64,000 nt of DNA, taken from positions 1 through 64,000 of the forward strand of contig NZ_JAAMFM010000002.1 of assembly GCF_013376105.1 (NCBI RefSeq). Direction: 5' to 3'. This DNA is from Arthrobacter wenxiniae (GTDB lineage Bacteria; Actinomycetota; Actinomycetes; Actinomycetales; Micrococcaceae). Of this stretch, positions 36,260 to 45,858 are shown in pieces. The position numbers and the translations under genes were made by a program. The notes below the pieces were generated by a model. The model did no database searches, had not been told where the DNA came from, and saw only the letters and a list, made by a program, of their open reading frames with translations. Position 1 is the stretch's first letter. Each line of letters starts with the position of its first letter.

Positions 36260-37465
36260 ATGTTCGACGACGAAGGCAGCACCGGCCGCAGCGACGGGGG
36301 CCCCGCCAAGCCAGGATCACAATCGGCCCTGCGCATGCGCAACCAGCTCCGGCTCACCGACCAGCTGCTGCGCGGCGGCCCCGCCACGCAGGCCGAGCTG
36401 TCCCGGCTCACCGGGCTGTCCACCGCAACGGTGTCCAACATCGTCAAGAGCATGCAGCAGGCGGGGCTGGTCACCCTGACGGCCACCACCAGCTCCGGGC
36501 GCCGCGCGCACTCGGTGCGCTACATCGGCGACAGTTCCATCGCCGCCGGAATAGACTTTGGCCGCAGCCACCTTCGCGTGGTGCTGGCGAACAGGTCGTA
36601 CCAGGTGGTGGCCGAACGCCAGATCCCGCTGCCGCTCGGCCACGACGCCACGGCGGGCATTGCCGCCGCGACCCAATTGCTGGAGGAATTGCTCGCGGAA
36701 AAGGGAATTGCACGCTCCATGCTGATGGGCGCCGGCGCCGGCATCCCCGGTCCCATCGACCGGCGGACGGGCAAGGTCATCCAGGGTGCCATCCTGCCCG
36801 AGTGGGTCGGCATCAACCTGCACGAACGCCTCAAGTCGGCCCTGGACCTGCCCGTGTTCATTGAGAACGACGCCAATCTCGGTGCCCTGGCACAGATTAC
36901 CTGGGGCGCCTACGCCGCGGTGCCCAATCTGGTCTTTGTCAAGATCGGCACGGGCATCGGCGCGGGCCTGATCGTGAACGGGGACCTGTATTCCGGCAGC
37001 ATCGGCGTCACGGGGGAAATCGGCCACCTCACCATCAACGAGTCCGGGCTGATCTGCCGCTGCGGGAACCGCGGCTGCCTGGAAACCATCGCCTCCACGG
37101 CCACCATGATCCAGCTCCTGAGCCGCGGCCGGGACCACCCGGTCGACGCCGAGGACATCGTCGGCCACGCCAAGTCCGGCGACTCCACCACCCTGCGGGT
37201 GCTCGAGGACGCCGGGACGGCCGTGGGGCGCGCACTCGCCAACATCTCCAACCTCATGAGCCCCGACGTCATCGTGATCGGCGGCCCGCTCGCATCGCTG
37301 GGCGAGCTTTTGCTCGCACCCATCCGGCGGGGCCTGCTGCGCCATGCCGTGCCGGTGGTAGGGGAAAACACCACCCTGGCGACGTCGTCCCTGGGGCCGC
37401 GCTCGGAGGCCCTCGGGGCGGTGTCGCTGGTCTTCCAGCACGGCCCTTCACTGCACAACATGTAA
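36260..37465 (+). CDS. ROK family transcriptional regulator
   Basis: About 401 residues from the ATG at 36260; a GTG at 36236 would add 8. The N-terminal winged HTH (about 20-75) has GGPATQAELSRLTGLSTATVSNIV. The ROK sugar-binding/kinase-like domain has AGIDFGRSHLRVVL, GAGAGIPGPID, GTGIGAGLIVNG, and the zinc motif CRCGNRGCLE. XylR/NagC-type ROK proteins repress sugar genes and release DNA on binding sugar. It lies directly upstream of the mmsA-mmsB-chvE transporter, and both promoters share a sequence block. Confidence 0.92.
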   Translation: MFDDEGSTGRSDGGPAKPGSQSALRMRNQLRLTDQLLRGGPATQAELSRLTGLSTATVSNIVKSMQQAGLVTLTATTSSGRRAHSVRYIGDSSIAAGIDFGRSHLRVVLANRSYQVVAERQIPLPLGHDATAGIAAATQLLEELLAEKGIARSMLMGAGAGIPGPIDRRTGKVIQGAILPEWVGINLHERLKSALDLPVFIENDANLGALAQITWGAYAAVPNLVFVKIGTGIGAGLIVNGDLYSGSIGVTGEIGHLTINESGLICRCGNRGCLETIASTATMIQLLSRGRDHPVDAEDIVGHAKSGDSTTLRVLEDAGTAVGRALANISNLMSPDVIVIGGPLASLGELLLAPIRRGLLRHAVPVVGENTTLATSSLGPRSEALGAVSLVFQHGPSLHNM

Positions 37466-37483
37466 AACCGTTACCATCCCGTT

Positions 37484-37508
37484 GCGTTAAAAGGTTGACG
37501 ACAAGACG
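37484..37508 (+). promoter_or_regulatory. candidate ROK-regulator operator, copy 2, before the sugar ABC operon
   Basis: GCGTTAA (37484-37490), four bases, then TTGACGACAAGACG (37495-37508). It differs from copy 1 in two bases of the second block. TTGACG could also serve as -35. Confidence 0.6.
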
Positions 37509-37620
37509 CCGACCGGGTTGAATCTCCTAAGTACCATTTTTTTGATGTACTGCGTCACACCACCTCCCCGGCGGCCGCGGCGCAATGACAAAGACGTCCG
37601 TCTTGGAAAGCGATACGCAC

Positions 37621-39165
37621 ATGCCGACCGCAAACCCCATCATTCTTCAGATGCGATCCATCACCAAGGAATTCCCCGGCGTCAAGGCCCTCTCCGATGT
37701 TTCCATCACCGTGCGCGCCAGCGAGATCCACTCCATCTGCGGCGAGAACGGCGCCGGCAAGTCAACGCTCATGAAGGTCCTCTCCGGCGTCTACCCATAC
37801 GGCAGCTATGACGGCGAGATAGTCTTCCAGAACGAGGTCTGCGAGTTCAAGGACATCCGCGCCAGCGAACACGCCGGGATCGTGATCATCCACCAGGAAC
37901 TGGCCCTGATCCCCGAGCTGTCCATCACCGAGAACATCTTCCTCGGCAACGAGCCCACCAGGTTCGGCATCATCAACTGGACCGAGGCCCGTCTGCGGAC
38001 CCTGGAGCTCATGGCCCGGGTCGGTCTGAGCGAGGATCCCGACACCCCCGTCAAGGAGATCGGCGTCGGCAAGCAGCAGCTCGTGGAAATCGCGAAGGCC
38101 CTGAACAAGTCGGTCAAGCTGCTCATCCTCGACGAGCCCACCGCTGCACTGAACGAATCGGATTCCCAGCACCTCCTGGACCTGATCCGCGGCCTGAAGG
38201 GGAAGGGCATCAGCTGCATCATGATCTCCCACAAGCTCAACGAGATCGAGCAGGTCTCCGACTCCATCACCATCATCCGCGACGGCAAGACCATTGAGAC
38301 CCTGGACGTCCAGGCCGACGGCGTCGACGAGGACCGCATCATCAAGGGCATGGTGGGCAGGACCCTGGGAGCCCGCTTCCCGGAGCACACGCCCAAAATC
38401 GGTGAAGTGTTCTTCGAGGTCAAGAACTGGACGGTGGGCCACCCCCAAATCGCGGACAGGCTGGTCTGCAAGAACTCCAGCTTCACTGTCCGCCGCGGCG
38501 AGATCGTGGGATTCGCCGGGTTGATGGGTGCCGGCCGCACCGAGCTGGCCCGCTCCATCTTCGGGCGCTCCTACGGCAACTACATGTCCGGGCAGATCAT
38601 CAAGGACGGCAAGGAAATCACGCTCCGCAACGTCCCCGAGGCCATCAAGCACGGCCTGGGCTACGTCACCGAAGACCGCAAGACGCTTGGCCTGAACCTG
38701 CTCGACGACATCAAGACCACCACCGTCTCCGCCAACCTCGACGCCATCTCCAAGCACACCGTCGTCGACCTGGGCAAGGAATACGCGGTGGCTGAACGGT
38801 ACCGCAAGCAGCTGCGCACCAAGACCCCCAGCGTCGATGAGGGCGTCTCCAAGCTCTCCGGCGGCAACCAGCAAAAAGTGGTGCTCGCCAAGTGGATGTT
38901 CACCGACCCGGACCTGCTCATCCTGGACGAACCCACCCGCGGGATCGACGTCGGCGCCAAGTATGAGATCTACGGAATCATCCAGGCACTGGCCAACCAG
39001 GGCAAGGGTGTCATCGTCATTTCCTCCGAACTGCCAGAACTGCTGGGCATCTCCGACCGGATCTACACCATTTTCGAAGGCGCCATCACCGGCGTGCTGA
39101 ACAAGAACCAGGCCAGCCAGGAATCGTTGATGAAACGCATGACTGCCGCCAAGAAATCTGCCTAG
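37621..39165 (+). CDS. mmsA: multiple monosaccharide ABC transporter, ATP-binding protein
   Basis: 514 residues from the ATG at 37621, which follows GGAAAG at 10 bases; an ATG at 37585 would give 526. Two ABC domains: the first has [12 protein letters not shown] and [13 protein letters not shown], the second [13 protein letters not shown] (degenerate Walker A, usual here), [15 protein letters not shown] and [16 protein letters not shown]. It powers uptake of monosaccharides (xylose, galactose, arabinose type) with MmsB and ChvE. First gene of the transporter operon. Confidence 0.93.
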   Translation: MPTANPIILQMRSITKEFPGVKALSDVSITVRASEIHSICGENGAGKSTLMKVLSGVYPYGSYDGEIVFQNEVCEFKDIRASEHAGIVIIHQELALIPELSITENIFLGNEPTRFGIINWTEARLRTLELMARVGLSEDPDTPVKEIGVGKQQLVEIAKALNKSVKLLILDEPTAALNESDSQHLLDLIRGLKGKGISCIMISHKLNEIEQVSDSITIIRDGKTIETLDVQADGVDEDRIIKGMVGRTLGARFPEHTPKIGEVFFEVKNWTVGHPQIADRLVCKNSSFTVRRGEIVGFAGLMGAGRTELARSIFGRSYGNYMSGQIIKDGKEITLRNVPEAIKHGLGYVTEDRKTLGLNLLDDIKTTTVSANLDAISKHTVVDLGKEYAVAERYRKQLRTKTPSVDEGVSKLSGGNQQKVVLAKWMFTDPDLLILDEPTRGIDVGAKYEIYGIIQALANQGKGVIVISSELPELLGISDRIYTIFEGAITGVLNKNQASQESLMKRMTAAKKSA

Positions 39166-39191
39166 ACCAAGGGAAGAAACAGGACCCCACC

Positions 39192-40460
39192 ATGAACGCC
39201 ATCAAACAGCTCTTCGGCGGCAACACCCGCCAATTCGGGATGATCTTTGCGCTCGTCGCCCTGGTCGTCTTCTTCCAGTTCATGACGGGCGGGGTGATTC
39301 TCACCCCGGACAACGTCATCAACCTGGTCAACGGCTACTCCTATATCCTCATCCTGGCCATCGGCATGGTGCTGGTCATCATCGCCGGCCACATCGACCT
39401 CTCCGTGGGCTCCGTCGCCGCGTTCGTCGGCATCGTGGTGGCGCTGACCATGCGCGACTGGGGACTGCCCTGGTACATGGGCATCGTCGTCGGACTTGTC
39501 CTGGGCGCGCTCATCGGGGCCTGGCAGGGCTTCTTCGTCGCCTACGTCGGCATTCCCGCCTTCATTGTGACCCTCGCCGGCATGCTCCTCTTCCGCGGCG
39601 CCAACCAGTACTTCGGCAAGTCGCTCACCGTCCCCGTCTCCACGGACTTCCAATTCATCGGCGCCGGCTACCTGCCCGAAATCGGTCCGGACACCGGCTA
39701 CAACAACTTGACCCTGCTCGTCGGCTTCATCGTCGTCGCCGCCCTCATCTGGGGCGAGCTGCGCGGGCGCCGCAAGGCCGTGGCCCTCGGCGTCGACGTC
39801 AAGCCCCTCTGGGTGACCCTCGTCAAGCTCGCCGTCCTCTGCGCCGTGGTCCTATACGTCACCTACCTCTTCGCCACCGGCCGGCCCGGCACGTCCTTCC
39901 CCGTCCCCGGCATCATCCTCGGCTTCCTGGTGCTCGGCTACGGCTTCATCTCCGCCCGCACCACCATCGGACGCCACGTCTACGCCGTCGGCGGCAACCG
40001 CCACGCCGCAGCCCTCTCCGGTGTCAAGAGCAAGCGCACCGACTTCCTCGTCATCCTCAACATGGCCGTCCTGGCCGGCCTCGCAGGCATGATCTTCGTC
40101 GCCCGTTCCAACGCGTCCGGCCCGTCCGACGGCGTGGGCTGGGAACTGGACGCCATCGCCGCCGTCTTCATTGGCGGCGCGGCCGTCACCGGTGGCGTGG
40201 GCACCGTGGTGGGTTCCATGATCGGCGGCCTGGTCATGGCGGTGCTGAACAACGGGCTCTACCTCATGGGCGTCGGCTCGGACATGTCCCAGATCATCAA
40301 GGGCCTGGTCCTGCTCGCGGCCGTGGTCTTCGACGTCTACAACAAGTCCCAGGGCAAGGCGTCCTTCATCGGCCTGATGATGAAACGGCTCGGGGGCCGG
40401 GACAACCCTGACCTGGCCGTGGCCGAACCCCTCAAGGACGCCATCAAGGTCGAATCCTAA
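39192..40460 (+). CDS. mmsB: multiple monosaccharide ABC transporter, permease
   Basis: 422 residues, about 10 membrane helices, with the BPD_transp_2 family core LVIIAGHIDLSVGSVAAFVG and GRHVYAVGGNRHAAALSGV (the ATPase-contacting loop). The length above 400, with a large extra region around 160-215, matches the XylH/GguB subtype rather than RbsC. It starts 26 bases after mmsA. Confidence 0.93.
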   Translation: MNAIKQLFGGNTRQFGMIFALVALVVFFQFMTGGVILTPDNVINLVNGYSYILILAIGMVLVIIAGHIDLSVGSVAAFVGIVVALTMRDWGLPWYMGIVVGLVLGALIGAWQGFFVAYVGIPAFIVTLAGMLLFRGANQYFGKSLTVPVSTDFQFIGAGYLPEIGPDTGYNNLTLLVGFIVVAALIWGELRGRRKAVALGVDVKPLWVTLVKLAVLCAVVLYVTYLFATGRPGTSFPVPGIILGFLVLGYGFISARTTIGRHVYAVGGNRHAAALSGVKSKRTDFLVILNMAVLAGLAGMIFVARSNASGPSDGVGWELDAIAAVFIGGAAVTGGVGTVVGSMIGGLVMAVLNNGLYLMGVGSDMSQIIKGLVLLAAVVFDVYNKSQGKASFIGLMMKRLGGRDNPDLAVAEPLKDAIKVES

Positions 40461-40511
40461 AAACTTCCTTCAGAGCATCACCTCACGAAACCCAACAGAA
40501 AGCGAACACCC

Positions 40512-41609
40512 ATGTTCAAGCTCAACAAGACCGCCAAGTCCGTGGCGGTTGTCCTGGCGGTCTCCGCCCTGGCGCTCACGGGTTGCGGCCGCTCCGAATC
40601 GCCGGCGGCCTCCTCCAGCGGCGCGGGCGGCTTCGCGGCGGGCTCCCTGATCGGCGTCGCACTTCCGCAGAAGACCAGTGAAAACTGGGTGCTGGCCGAG
40701 AAGCTCTTCAACGACGGGCTGACCCAGGCCGGCTTCAAGGGCGACGTCCAGTTTGCCAACAACGGTGTTGCCGAGCAGCAGAACCAGATCAGCGCCATGG
40801 TCACCAAGGGCGCGAAGGTCATCATCGTCGGCGCCATCGACGGCGGCCAGCTCGGCACGCAGCTCAAGCAGGCCAAGGACGCCGGCGCCACCGTCATTGC
40901 CTACGACCGCCTGCTGCTGAACACCCCCAACGTCGACTACTACGTGGCCTACGACAACTTCAAGGTCGGCGAGCTGCAGGGGCAGGCCCTGCTGGACGGC
41001 ATGAAGGCGAAGAAGCCGACCGGCCCGTACAACATCGAGCTCTTTGCCGGCTCCCCCGACGACGCCAACGCCAAGGTCTTCTTTGACGGCGCCATGAAGA
41101 TCCTCCAGCCGAAGATCGACGACGGCACGCTGAAGGTGGTCTCCGGCCAGAAGACGTTCGAACAGGCCGTGACCCAGGGCTGGAAGGCCGAGAACGCGCA
41201 GAAGCGCATGGACTCGCTCCTGGTCGGCAGCTACGGCTCCGCCGCCCTGGACGGCGTGCTGTCCCCGAACGACACCCTGGCCCGCGCCATCATCACGTCC
41301 GTGAAGGCCGCCGGCAAGCCCGTCCCGATTGTCACCGGCCAGGATTCCGAGGTTGAATCCGTCAAGTCCATCATGGCCGGGGAGCAGTACTCCACGATCA
41401 ACAAGGACACCACCGCGCTGGTCAACCACGCCATCGAGATGGTCAAGGGCCTGCAGAAGGGGACCAAGCCGGAGATCAACGACCCGACCTCCTACAACAA
41501 CGGCACCAAGGTTGTCCCGGCGTTCCTGCTCGTTCCCAAGATCGTCACCAAGGCCAACGCCGCCGAGCAGTACGCGAACGACAAGGTCCTGGGCCCGCTG
41601 ACCAAGTAG
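40512..41609 (+). CDS. chvE: multiple monosaccharide ABC transporter, substrate-binding lipoprotein
   Basis: 365 residues. The signal peptide ends in the lipobox ALTGC (Cys25), so the protein is lipid-anchored outside the membrane. The periplasmic-binding fold begins LIGVALPQKTSENWVLAEKLF. It is followed by VIAYDRLLLNTPNVDYYVAYDN and PIVTGQDSEVESVKSI, as in ChvE-type sugar binders. It lies 51 bases after mmsB and ends at a terminator-like hairpin. Confidence 0.93.
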   Translation: MFKLNKTAKSVAVVLAVSALALTGCGRSESPAASSSGAGGFAAGSLIGVALPQKTSENWVLAEKLFNDGLTQAGFKGDVQFANNGVAEQQNQISAMVTKGAKVIIVGAIDGGQLGTQLKQAKDAGATVIAYDRLLLNTPNVDYYVAYDNFKVGELQGQALLDGMKAKKPTGPYNIELFAGSPDDANAKVFFDGAMKILQPKIDDGTLKVVSGQKTFEQAVTQGWKAENAQKRMDSLLVGSYGSAALDGVLSPNDTLARAIITSVKAAGKPVPIVTGQDSEVESVKSIMAGEQYSTINKDTTALVNHAIEMVKGLQKGTKPEINDPTSYNNGTKVVPAFLLVPKIVTKANAAEQYANDKVLGPLTK

Positions 41610-41619
41610 CCCAAGGACA

Positions 41620-41681
41620 GGGCCCCCGGGTCTCGACGGGCTCGACCACCGCTGGTCGGGCCCGTCGGGATCCGGGGGCCC
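41620..41681 (+). terminator. terminator-like hairpin after chvE
   Basis: GGGCCCCCGG (41620-41629) pairs with CCGGGGGCCC (41672-41681), with further pairing inside and CTTGT after it. The inner part is a copy of the dispersed TCTCGAC repeat. Confidence 0.6.
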
Positions 41682-41712
41682 TTGTCATGTCCGGTGGTTG
41701 GGCCTGTCGAAA
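41631..41712. repeat. inverted pair of a 21-bp dispersed repeat
   Basis: A plus-oriented copy at 41631-41651 (TCTCGACGGGCTCGACCACC and one more base) and a minus-oriented copy at 41692-41712 share about 17 of 21 bases. Related sequences occur at 34455-34602 and 48483-48503. Confidence 0.65.
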
Positions 41713-41744
41713 CCCCGCGGCGCCATTGCTGGCAGAATGGCGCC

Positions 41745-42842
41745 ATGACCATTCCCCGTTTTGTCGGCCGGCCCGACTGGTACACCACCTTCAACCCCGA
41801 GACCCTCTCCGCCACGGGCACCCCCCTGCGCTGGGGCGTGGTGGCGACCGGCGGCATCGCCACGACCGTCACGGGCGACCTGGCCCTGCTGGAGGATGCC
41901 GTGCTGCAGGCGGTCAGCTCGCGCAGCGAGGCCGGCGCGGCGGCCTTCGCGGAAAAGTTCGGCTTCGCCACCCGCTATTACGACGGCGGACGCGACGGCC
42001 TGGGTGGCCCGGGCCATCTCCAGCTGGTGCAGGATCCGGACGTGGACGTGGTGTACGTCGCCACGCCGCACGCCCAGCACTACGACATTGCCAGGGCGGC
42101 GCTGGAAAACGGCAAGCACGTGCTGTGCGAGAAGTCCCTGACCATCACGGCCGCGGAAGCCCGCTCGCTGATTGAACTGGCCCGGGCACGGAACCTGTTC
42201 CTCATGGAGGCGATCTGGGCGCGTTTTGTGCCGGGCTTCCAGCGGGCGCTGGAAATTGTCGAGTCCGGGGAGATCGGCGAGGTCAAGTGGGTGCGCGCGG
42301 ACCTCGGCTTCCCGGCGCCGCCCGATGACACCGCCCGCATCTGGGCCCCGTCCGACGGCGGCGGAGCCCTGCTGGACATCACCGTCTACCCGCTGCTGTG
42401 GGCGTGGGCGACCTTGGGAAAGCCGGCCTCCGTGTCGGCCACGGGCGAGCTCACAGCCCTGGGCGTGGACGCGCAGAATTCACTCGCCCTGGGCTACCCC
42501 AACGGCGCGCAGGCGCAGCTGATGAGCTACCTTGGCGCGCAGGGTCCGCGGACGGCCTCCGTGGCCGGGACCAGGGGCTTCCTCGAGACGGTGGGATCGG
42601 TCAACAACCCCAAGGCGCTGCGCGTCTCCGTGGGCTGGGATTCCGAACGCATGGAATCGTTTGAGCACCCCGGCCGGGGCTACACCTACCAGCTGCGCGA
42701 GGTGACCCGCTGCATCCAGGCCGGGCTGACCGAGAGCGCCACGATGCCGCTGGACGATTCCCTGGCCATCATGGAGCTCTTCGACGAGGCCCGCCGCCAG
42801 CTGGGCGTGACGTACCCGAACGATTCCCGCACGGACCTCTAG
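41745..42842 (+). CDS. Gfo/Idh/MocA family oxidoreductase
   Basis: 365 residues. The N-terminal NAD(P)-binding domain has LRWGVVATGGIATTVTGDL, and the catalytic region is YVATPHAQHYDIARAALENGKHVLCEKSLTI, where the family EKP is EKS. The C-terminal half has the expected GGGALLDITVYPL motif. Trans-dihydrodiol dehydrogenase-like and sugar dehydrogenase members share this pattern; the substrate is unknown. Position after a sugar transporter makes a sugar or inositol-type substrate likely. A 135-base spacer with a terminator separates it from chvE. Confidence 0.88.
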   Translation: MTIPRFVGRPDWYTTFNPETLSATGTPLRWGVVATGGIATTVTGDLALLEDAVLQAVSSRSEAGAAAFAEKFGFATRYYDGGRDGLGGPGHLQLVQDPDVDVVYVATPHAQHYDIARAALENGKHVLCEKSLTITAAEARSLIELARARNLFLMEAIWARFVPGFQRALEIVESGEIGEVKWVRADLGFPAPPDDTARIWAPSDGGGALLDITVYPLLWAWATLGKPASVSATGELTALGVDAQNSLALGYPNGAQAQLMSYLGAQGPRTASVAGTRGFLETVGSVNNPKALRVSVGWDSERMESFEHPGRGYTYQLREVTRCIQAGLTESATMPLDDSLAIMELFDEARRQLGVTYPNDSRTDL

Positions 42843-42853
42843 CGAACACGGCG

Positions 42854-42964
42854 CTGGCGGTGGCGGACCGGCATTTTTCCGTCGACTATCCGACCGACGG
42901 CCGCGGGCGGCCTTACGGTCTCCTTTACGTCGACTACAAAAAACGCCGGCCCCGCCACCGCCAG
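42854..42964. repeat. large imperfect palindrome between convergent genes
   Basis: CTGGCGGTGGCGG (42854-42866) and its exact complement (42952-42964) bound a 111-base region. Inside them ATTTTT faces AAAAAA and GTCGAC occurs on both sides. It may terminate the Gfo/Idh/MocA gene. Confidence 0.6.
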
Positions 42965-43000
42965 GGGCCCACAAACGCGAGGGATTTGCCGTGAGCGGAG

Positions 43001-43048
43001 CGGAATTGGGGGCTGGCGGCGCGGTGCGGGCACCAGCCCCCAATTCCG
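43001..43048 (-). terminator. 16-bp-stem hairpin after livF
   Basis: CGGAATTGGGGGCTGG (43001-43016) is perfectly complementary to 43033-43048, with a 16-base loop, 15 bases past the livF stop. No strong U run. Confidence 0.65.
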
Positions 43049-43062
43049 TGCAGCTCAGCGCA

Positions 43063-43776
43063 CTAGCCGACGCCCAGGTAGGCTTCCTTGATGGCCGGGT
43101 TGGCCAGCAGCTCCTTGCCGGTGCCGCTGTGCGTGATCTCCCCCGTCTCCAGGACAAAGGCACGGTGCGCGCGGGCCAGCGCCTGGTTGGCGTTCTGCTC
43201 CACGAGCAGCACCGTGGTCCCCTGCGTGTTGATCTCGGTGACGATCTTGAAGATCTGCCGGATGAACTGCGGGGCCAACCCCATGGAAGGCTCGTCCAGC
43301 AACAGCAGCTTGGGGCGGGACATGAGGGCACGGCCGATGGCGAGCATCTGCTGCTCCCCGCCGCTCATGGTGCCGCCGTACTGCTTTTGGCGTTCCTGCA
43401 GCCGCGGGAACAGCGTGAACACGCGCTCCAGGTCGTCCTTCACGCCCGTGCGGTCCTTGCGGCCGAAGGTGCCCATGTCAAGGTTTTCCAGGACCGTCAT
43501 GGCCGGGAAGATCCCTCGTCCCTCGGGTGCCTGGGAGATCCCCTGCACCACCCGGATGTGGGCCTTCATCTTGGTGATGTCCTCCCCCATGAACGAGATG
43601 ATCCCGCCGGTGGGGTTCAGCAGGCCCGAAATGGTCTTCATGGTGGTGGTCTTGCCGGCGCCGTTGGCGCCAATCAGGGAAACAATCTCCCCTTCCTCCA
43701 CCGTGAAGGACATCTCCTTGATGGCCTGGATCCGCCCGTAGTGGACGGAAATGTTTTTTAGCTCAAGCAAAGTCAT
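43063..43776 (-). CDS. livF: branched-chain amino acid ABC transporter, ATP-binding protein LivF
   Basis: 237 residues. Walker A is GANGAGKTTTMK, the signature MSGGEQQMLAIGRALM and Walker B LLLLDEPSMGLAP, with the LivF-typical VPEGRG-like QAPEGRGIFP segment. Energises uptake of Leu/Ile/Val (or related amino acids) with LivG, the permeases LivH/LivM and LivJ. Last gene; overlaps livG by 14 bases. Confidence 0.95.
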   Translation of the reverse strand: MTLLELKNISVHYGRIQAIKEMSFTVEEGEIVSLIGANGAGKTTTMKTISGLLNPTGGIISFMGEDITKMKAHIRVVQGISQAPEGRGIFPAMTVLENLDMGTFGRKDRTGVKDDLERVFTLFPRLQERQKQYGGTMSGGEQQMLAIGRALMSRPKLLLLDEPSMGLAPQFIRQIFKIVTEINTQGTTVLLVEQNANQALARAHRAFVLETGEITHSGTGKELLANPAIKEAYLGVG

Positions 43777-44644
43777 CTTCGGGCTCCCCCAGATAAGCGG
43801 AAACGACCTTGGGGTCTTCCCTGATCACTGATGGCACGTCGTCGGCAATTTTCTTCCCGAACTCCAGCACCACAATCCGGTCGGTCACCCCCATGACCAG
43901 TTTCATGTCGTGCTCAATCAGCAGCACGGTGTAGCCGTCGTCGCGGATGGTCCGGATGAGCTGCATGAGCTCTTCCTTTTCCGCGGGGTTGAAGCCTGCC
44001 GCGGGCTCGTCCAGGCACAGGACCTTCGGGTCCGTGGCCAGGGCGCGGGCAATTTCCAGGCGTCGCTGGCTGCCGTAGGGCAGGTGGCGGGACAACGTGG
44101 CAGCCTGGTCGGCGATGCCCACAAACTCCAGGAGGGCCATCCCGCGCTCAATGGATGACTTTTCCTCCCGGATGTGCCGCGGCAGGCGCAGCAGTGCCCC
44201 GATCACGGACGTCTTGTGCCGGGCGTCCAGGCCCACCACCACGTTTTCCAGTGCCGTCATCTCGCCAAAGAGGCGGATGTTCTGGAAGGTGCGGGCCAGG
44301 CCGGCGCGGGTGATCTTGTGCTGCTTGACCCCGTTGAGCACCCGCCCCTCCAACAGCACCTGGCCGCCGGTGGGCTTGTACACCCCGGTCATGGCGTTGA
44401 AGCAGGTGGTCTTGCCGGCGCCGTTCGGGCCGATCAGTCCCAGGATCTCTCCGCGCTTGATGGTGAAGCTGATGTTGTCCAGCGCCAGCAGGCCGCCAAA
44501 CTTCATGGTCAGGTTTTTCACCTCGACCAGGTCGTCACCGACCTTGACGGCGATGTCGCGTTCCGCGGCCGCAGCCTCTGCCACGTCCGTGTCCACGCCG
44601 GGGATGCCGGCATGGCGTCCCGTTTCTTCAGTCGACTCAGTCAT
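43763..44644 (-). CDS. livG: branched-chain amino acid ABC transporter, ATP-binding protein LivG
   Basis: 293 residues from the ATG at 44644, which overlaps the livM stop by ATGA. About 40 acidic residues precede the ABC domain: GPNGAGKTTCFNAMTG, then ARTFQNIRLFGEMTALENV (the LivG Q-loop), LPYGSQRRLEIARAL as signature, LCLDEPAAGFNP as Walker B. The N-terminal extension is longer than in E. coli LivG. Confidence 0.95.
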   Translation of the reverse strand: MTESTEETGRHAGIPGVDTDVAEAAAAERDIAVKVGDDLVEVKNLTMKFGGLLALDNISFTIKRGEILGLIGPNGAGKTTCFNAMTGVYKPTGGQVLLEGRVLNGVKQHKITRAGLARTFQNIRLFGEMTALENVVVGLDARHKTSVIGALLRLPRHIREEKSSIERGMALLEFVGIADQAATLSRHLPYGSQRRLEIARALATDPKVLCLDEPAAGFNPAEKEELMQLIRTIRDDGYTVLLIEHDMKLVMGVTDRIVVLEFGKKIADDVPSVIREDPKVVSAYLGEPEDDFA

Positions 44645-45858
44645 GATGCGGCCTCCGTCCCGGGCTCGGCCTTGGTCTTGGCGGCCTTGGCGTCGGCGCC
44701 GGCCCTCACCGCGGCGTACGCGTTCCTGCCATAGGCCAGCAGCTGTTGCCGCGCGGCCAGCAGTCCGTGGGCGCGGTAGATCATGATCAGCACCAGCGCC
44801 AAACCAAAGATCAGGTACTTGTAGTCGGCGATCGCCGTGAACCGCAAGGGGATGTACGCCACGAGGGCACCACCCAGGATGGCGCCCACCTTGTTGCCTG
44901 CACCGCCCAGCACGACGGCGGCGACGAACAGCACGGAGGTGACGACGTCGAACTTCTGGTTGTTGACGAAGCCGACCTGACCGGACATCAGCGCACCGGA
45001 CAATCCGCCGACGCCGGCGCCGATCGCGAAGGCCCACACCTTGTACTTGAAGGTGGGGACGCCCATGGTCTCCGCGGCGTCCTCGTCCTCGCGGATGGCG
45101 ATCCAATTGCGGCCCACGCGGCTGCGTTCCAGGTTGCCGGCGAGCAGCAGCACGATGATCAAGATCGTCAGAGTGAGCCAGTACCACGGTGTGCCGTTGG
45201 AGTTGGCGAAGATTGGCACGCCGCTGGCATCGGTTCCCGGCGGGTGGCCCACGTTTTGAAAGCCGACCTGGCCCTTCATGGCCGGGATGATGGTGGCGAG
45301 AATGCGGACGATCTCACCGAATCCGAGGGTGACGATGGCCAGGTAGTCCCCCCGCAGGCGCAGGGTCGGCACGCCGAGCAGCACGCCGAAGAACATGGTC
45401 ACGGCCATGGCCACGGGAATGGTCCACAGGTACGGGATCTTCAGGAAGGTGGAGTCGGAACTGGTCAGCATCGCCGTCACATAGGACCCGACGGCAAAGA
45501 AGGCGATGTAGCCCAGATCCAGGAGGCCGGCGTAGCCGATCACAATATTCAGCCCCACTGCCACGAGCGCCCAGACGGCCATGGTCTGGCAGGCCAGGGC
45601 AAAGTCGTTGCCGGGTTCGGTGGAAATCAGCGGCGGATTGATGATGGGCAGCAGGTACGCCAGGATCACCACAATGATCAGGAACGCCCATTGCTTCTGC
45701 CGCGGAAGTGCCTGCCACTTCTCACCGAGTCCGCCAAACCAGCCCCGGCGCACCGCGGCGGCACTGGAGCCGGGCGGGGTTCCGACCGCCTCGCGGTTCT
45801 CCGCCGCCTGGTCCCCCTTCGCCGTGTGAAGGGGTGTTGGCCCGTCTACCATGCTCAT
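44641..45858 (-). CDS. livM: branched-chain amino acid ABC transporter, permease LivM
   Basis: 405 residues from the ATG at 45858, preceded by AAGGAGC. A soluble N-terminus of about 55 residues leads to roughly 9-10 helices. GYAGLLDLGYIAFFAVGSY and GRNWIAIREDEDAAETMGV are family-specific; the latter is the ATPase-coupling loop. Overlaps both neighbours by four bases. Confidence 0.95.
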   Translation of the reverse strand: MSMVDGPTPLHTAKGDQAAENREAVGTPPGSSAAAVRRGWFGGLGEKWQALPRQKQWAFLIIVVILAYLLPIINPPLISTEPGNDFALACQTMAVWALVAVGLNIVIGYAGLLDLGYIAFFAVGSYVTAMLTSSDSTFLKIPYLWTIPVAMAVTMFFGVLLGVPTLRLRGDYLAIVTLGFGEIVRILATIIPAMKGQVGFQNVGHPPGTDASGVPIFANSNGTPWYWLTLTILIIVLLLAGNLERSRVGRNWIAIREDEDAAETMGVPTFKYKVWAFAIGAGVGGLSGALMSGQVGFVNNQKFDVVTSVLFVAAVVLGGAGNKVGAILGGALVAYIPLRFTAIADYKYLIFGLALVLIMIYRAHGLLAARQQLLAYGRNAYAAVRAGADAKAAKTKAEPGTEAAS

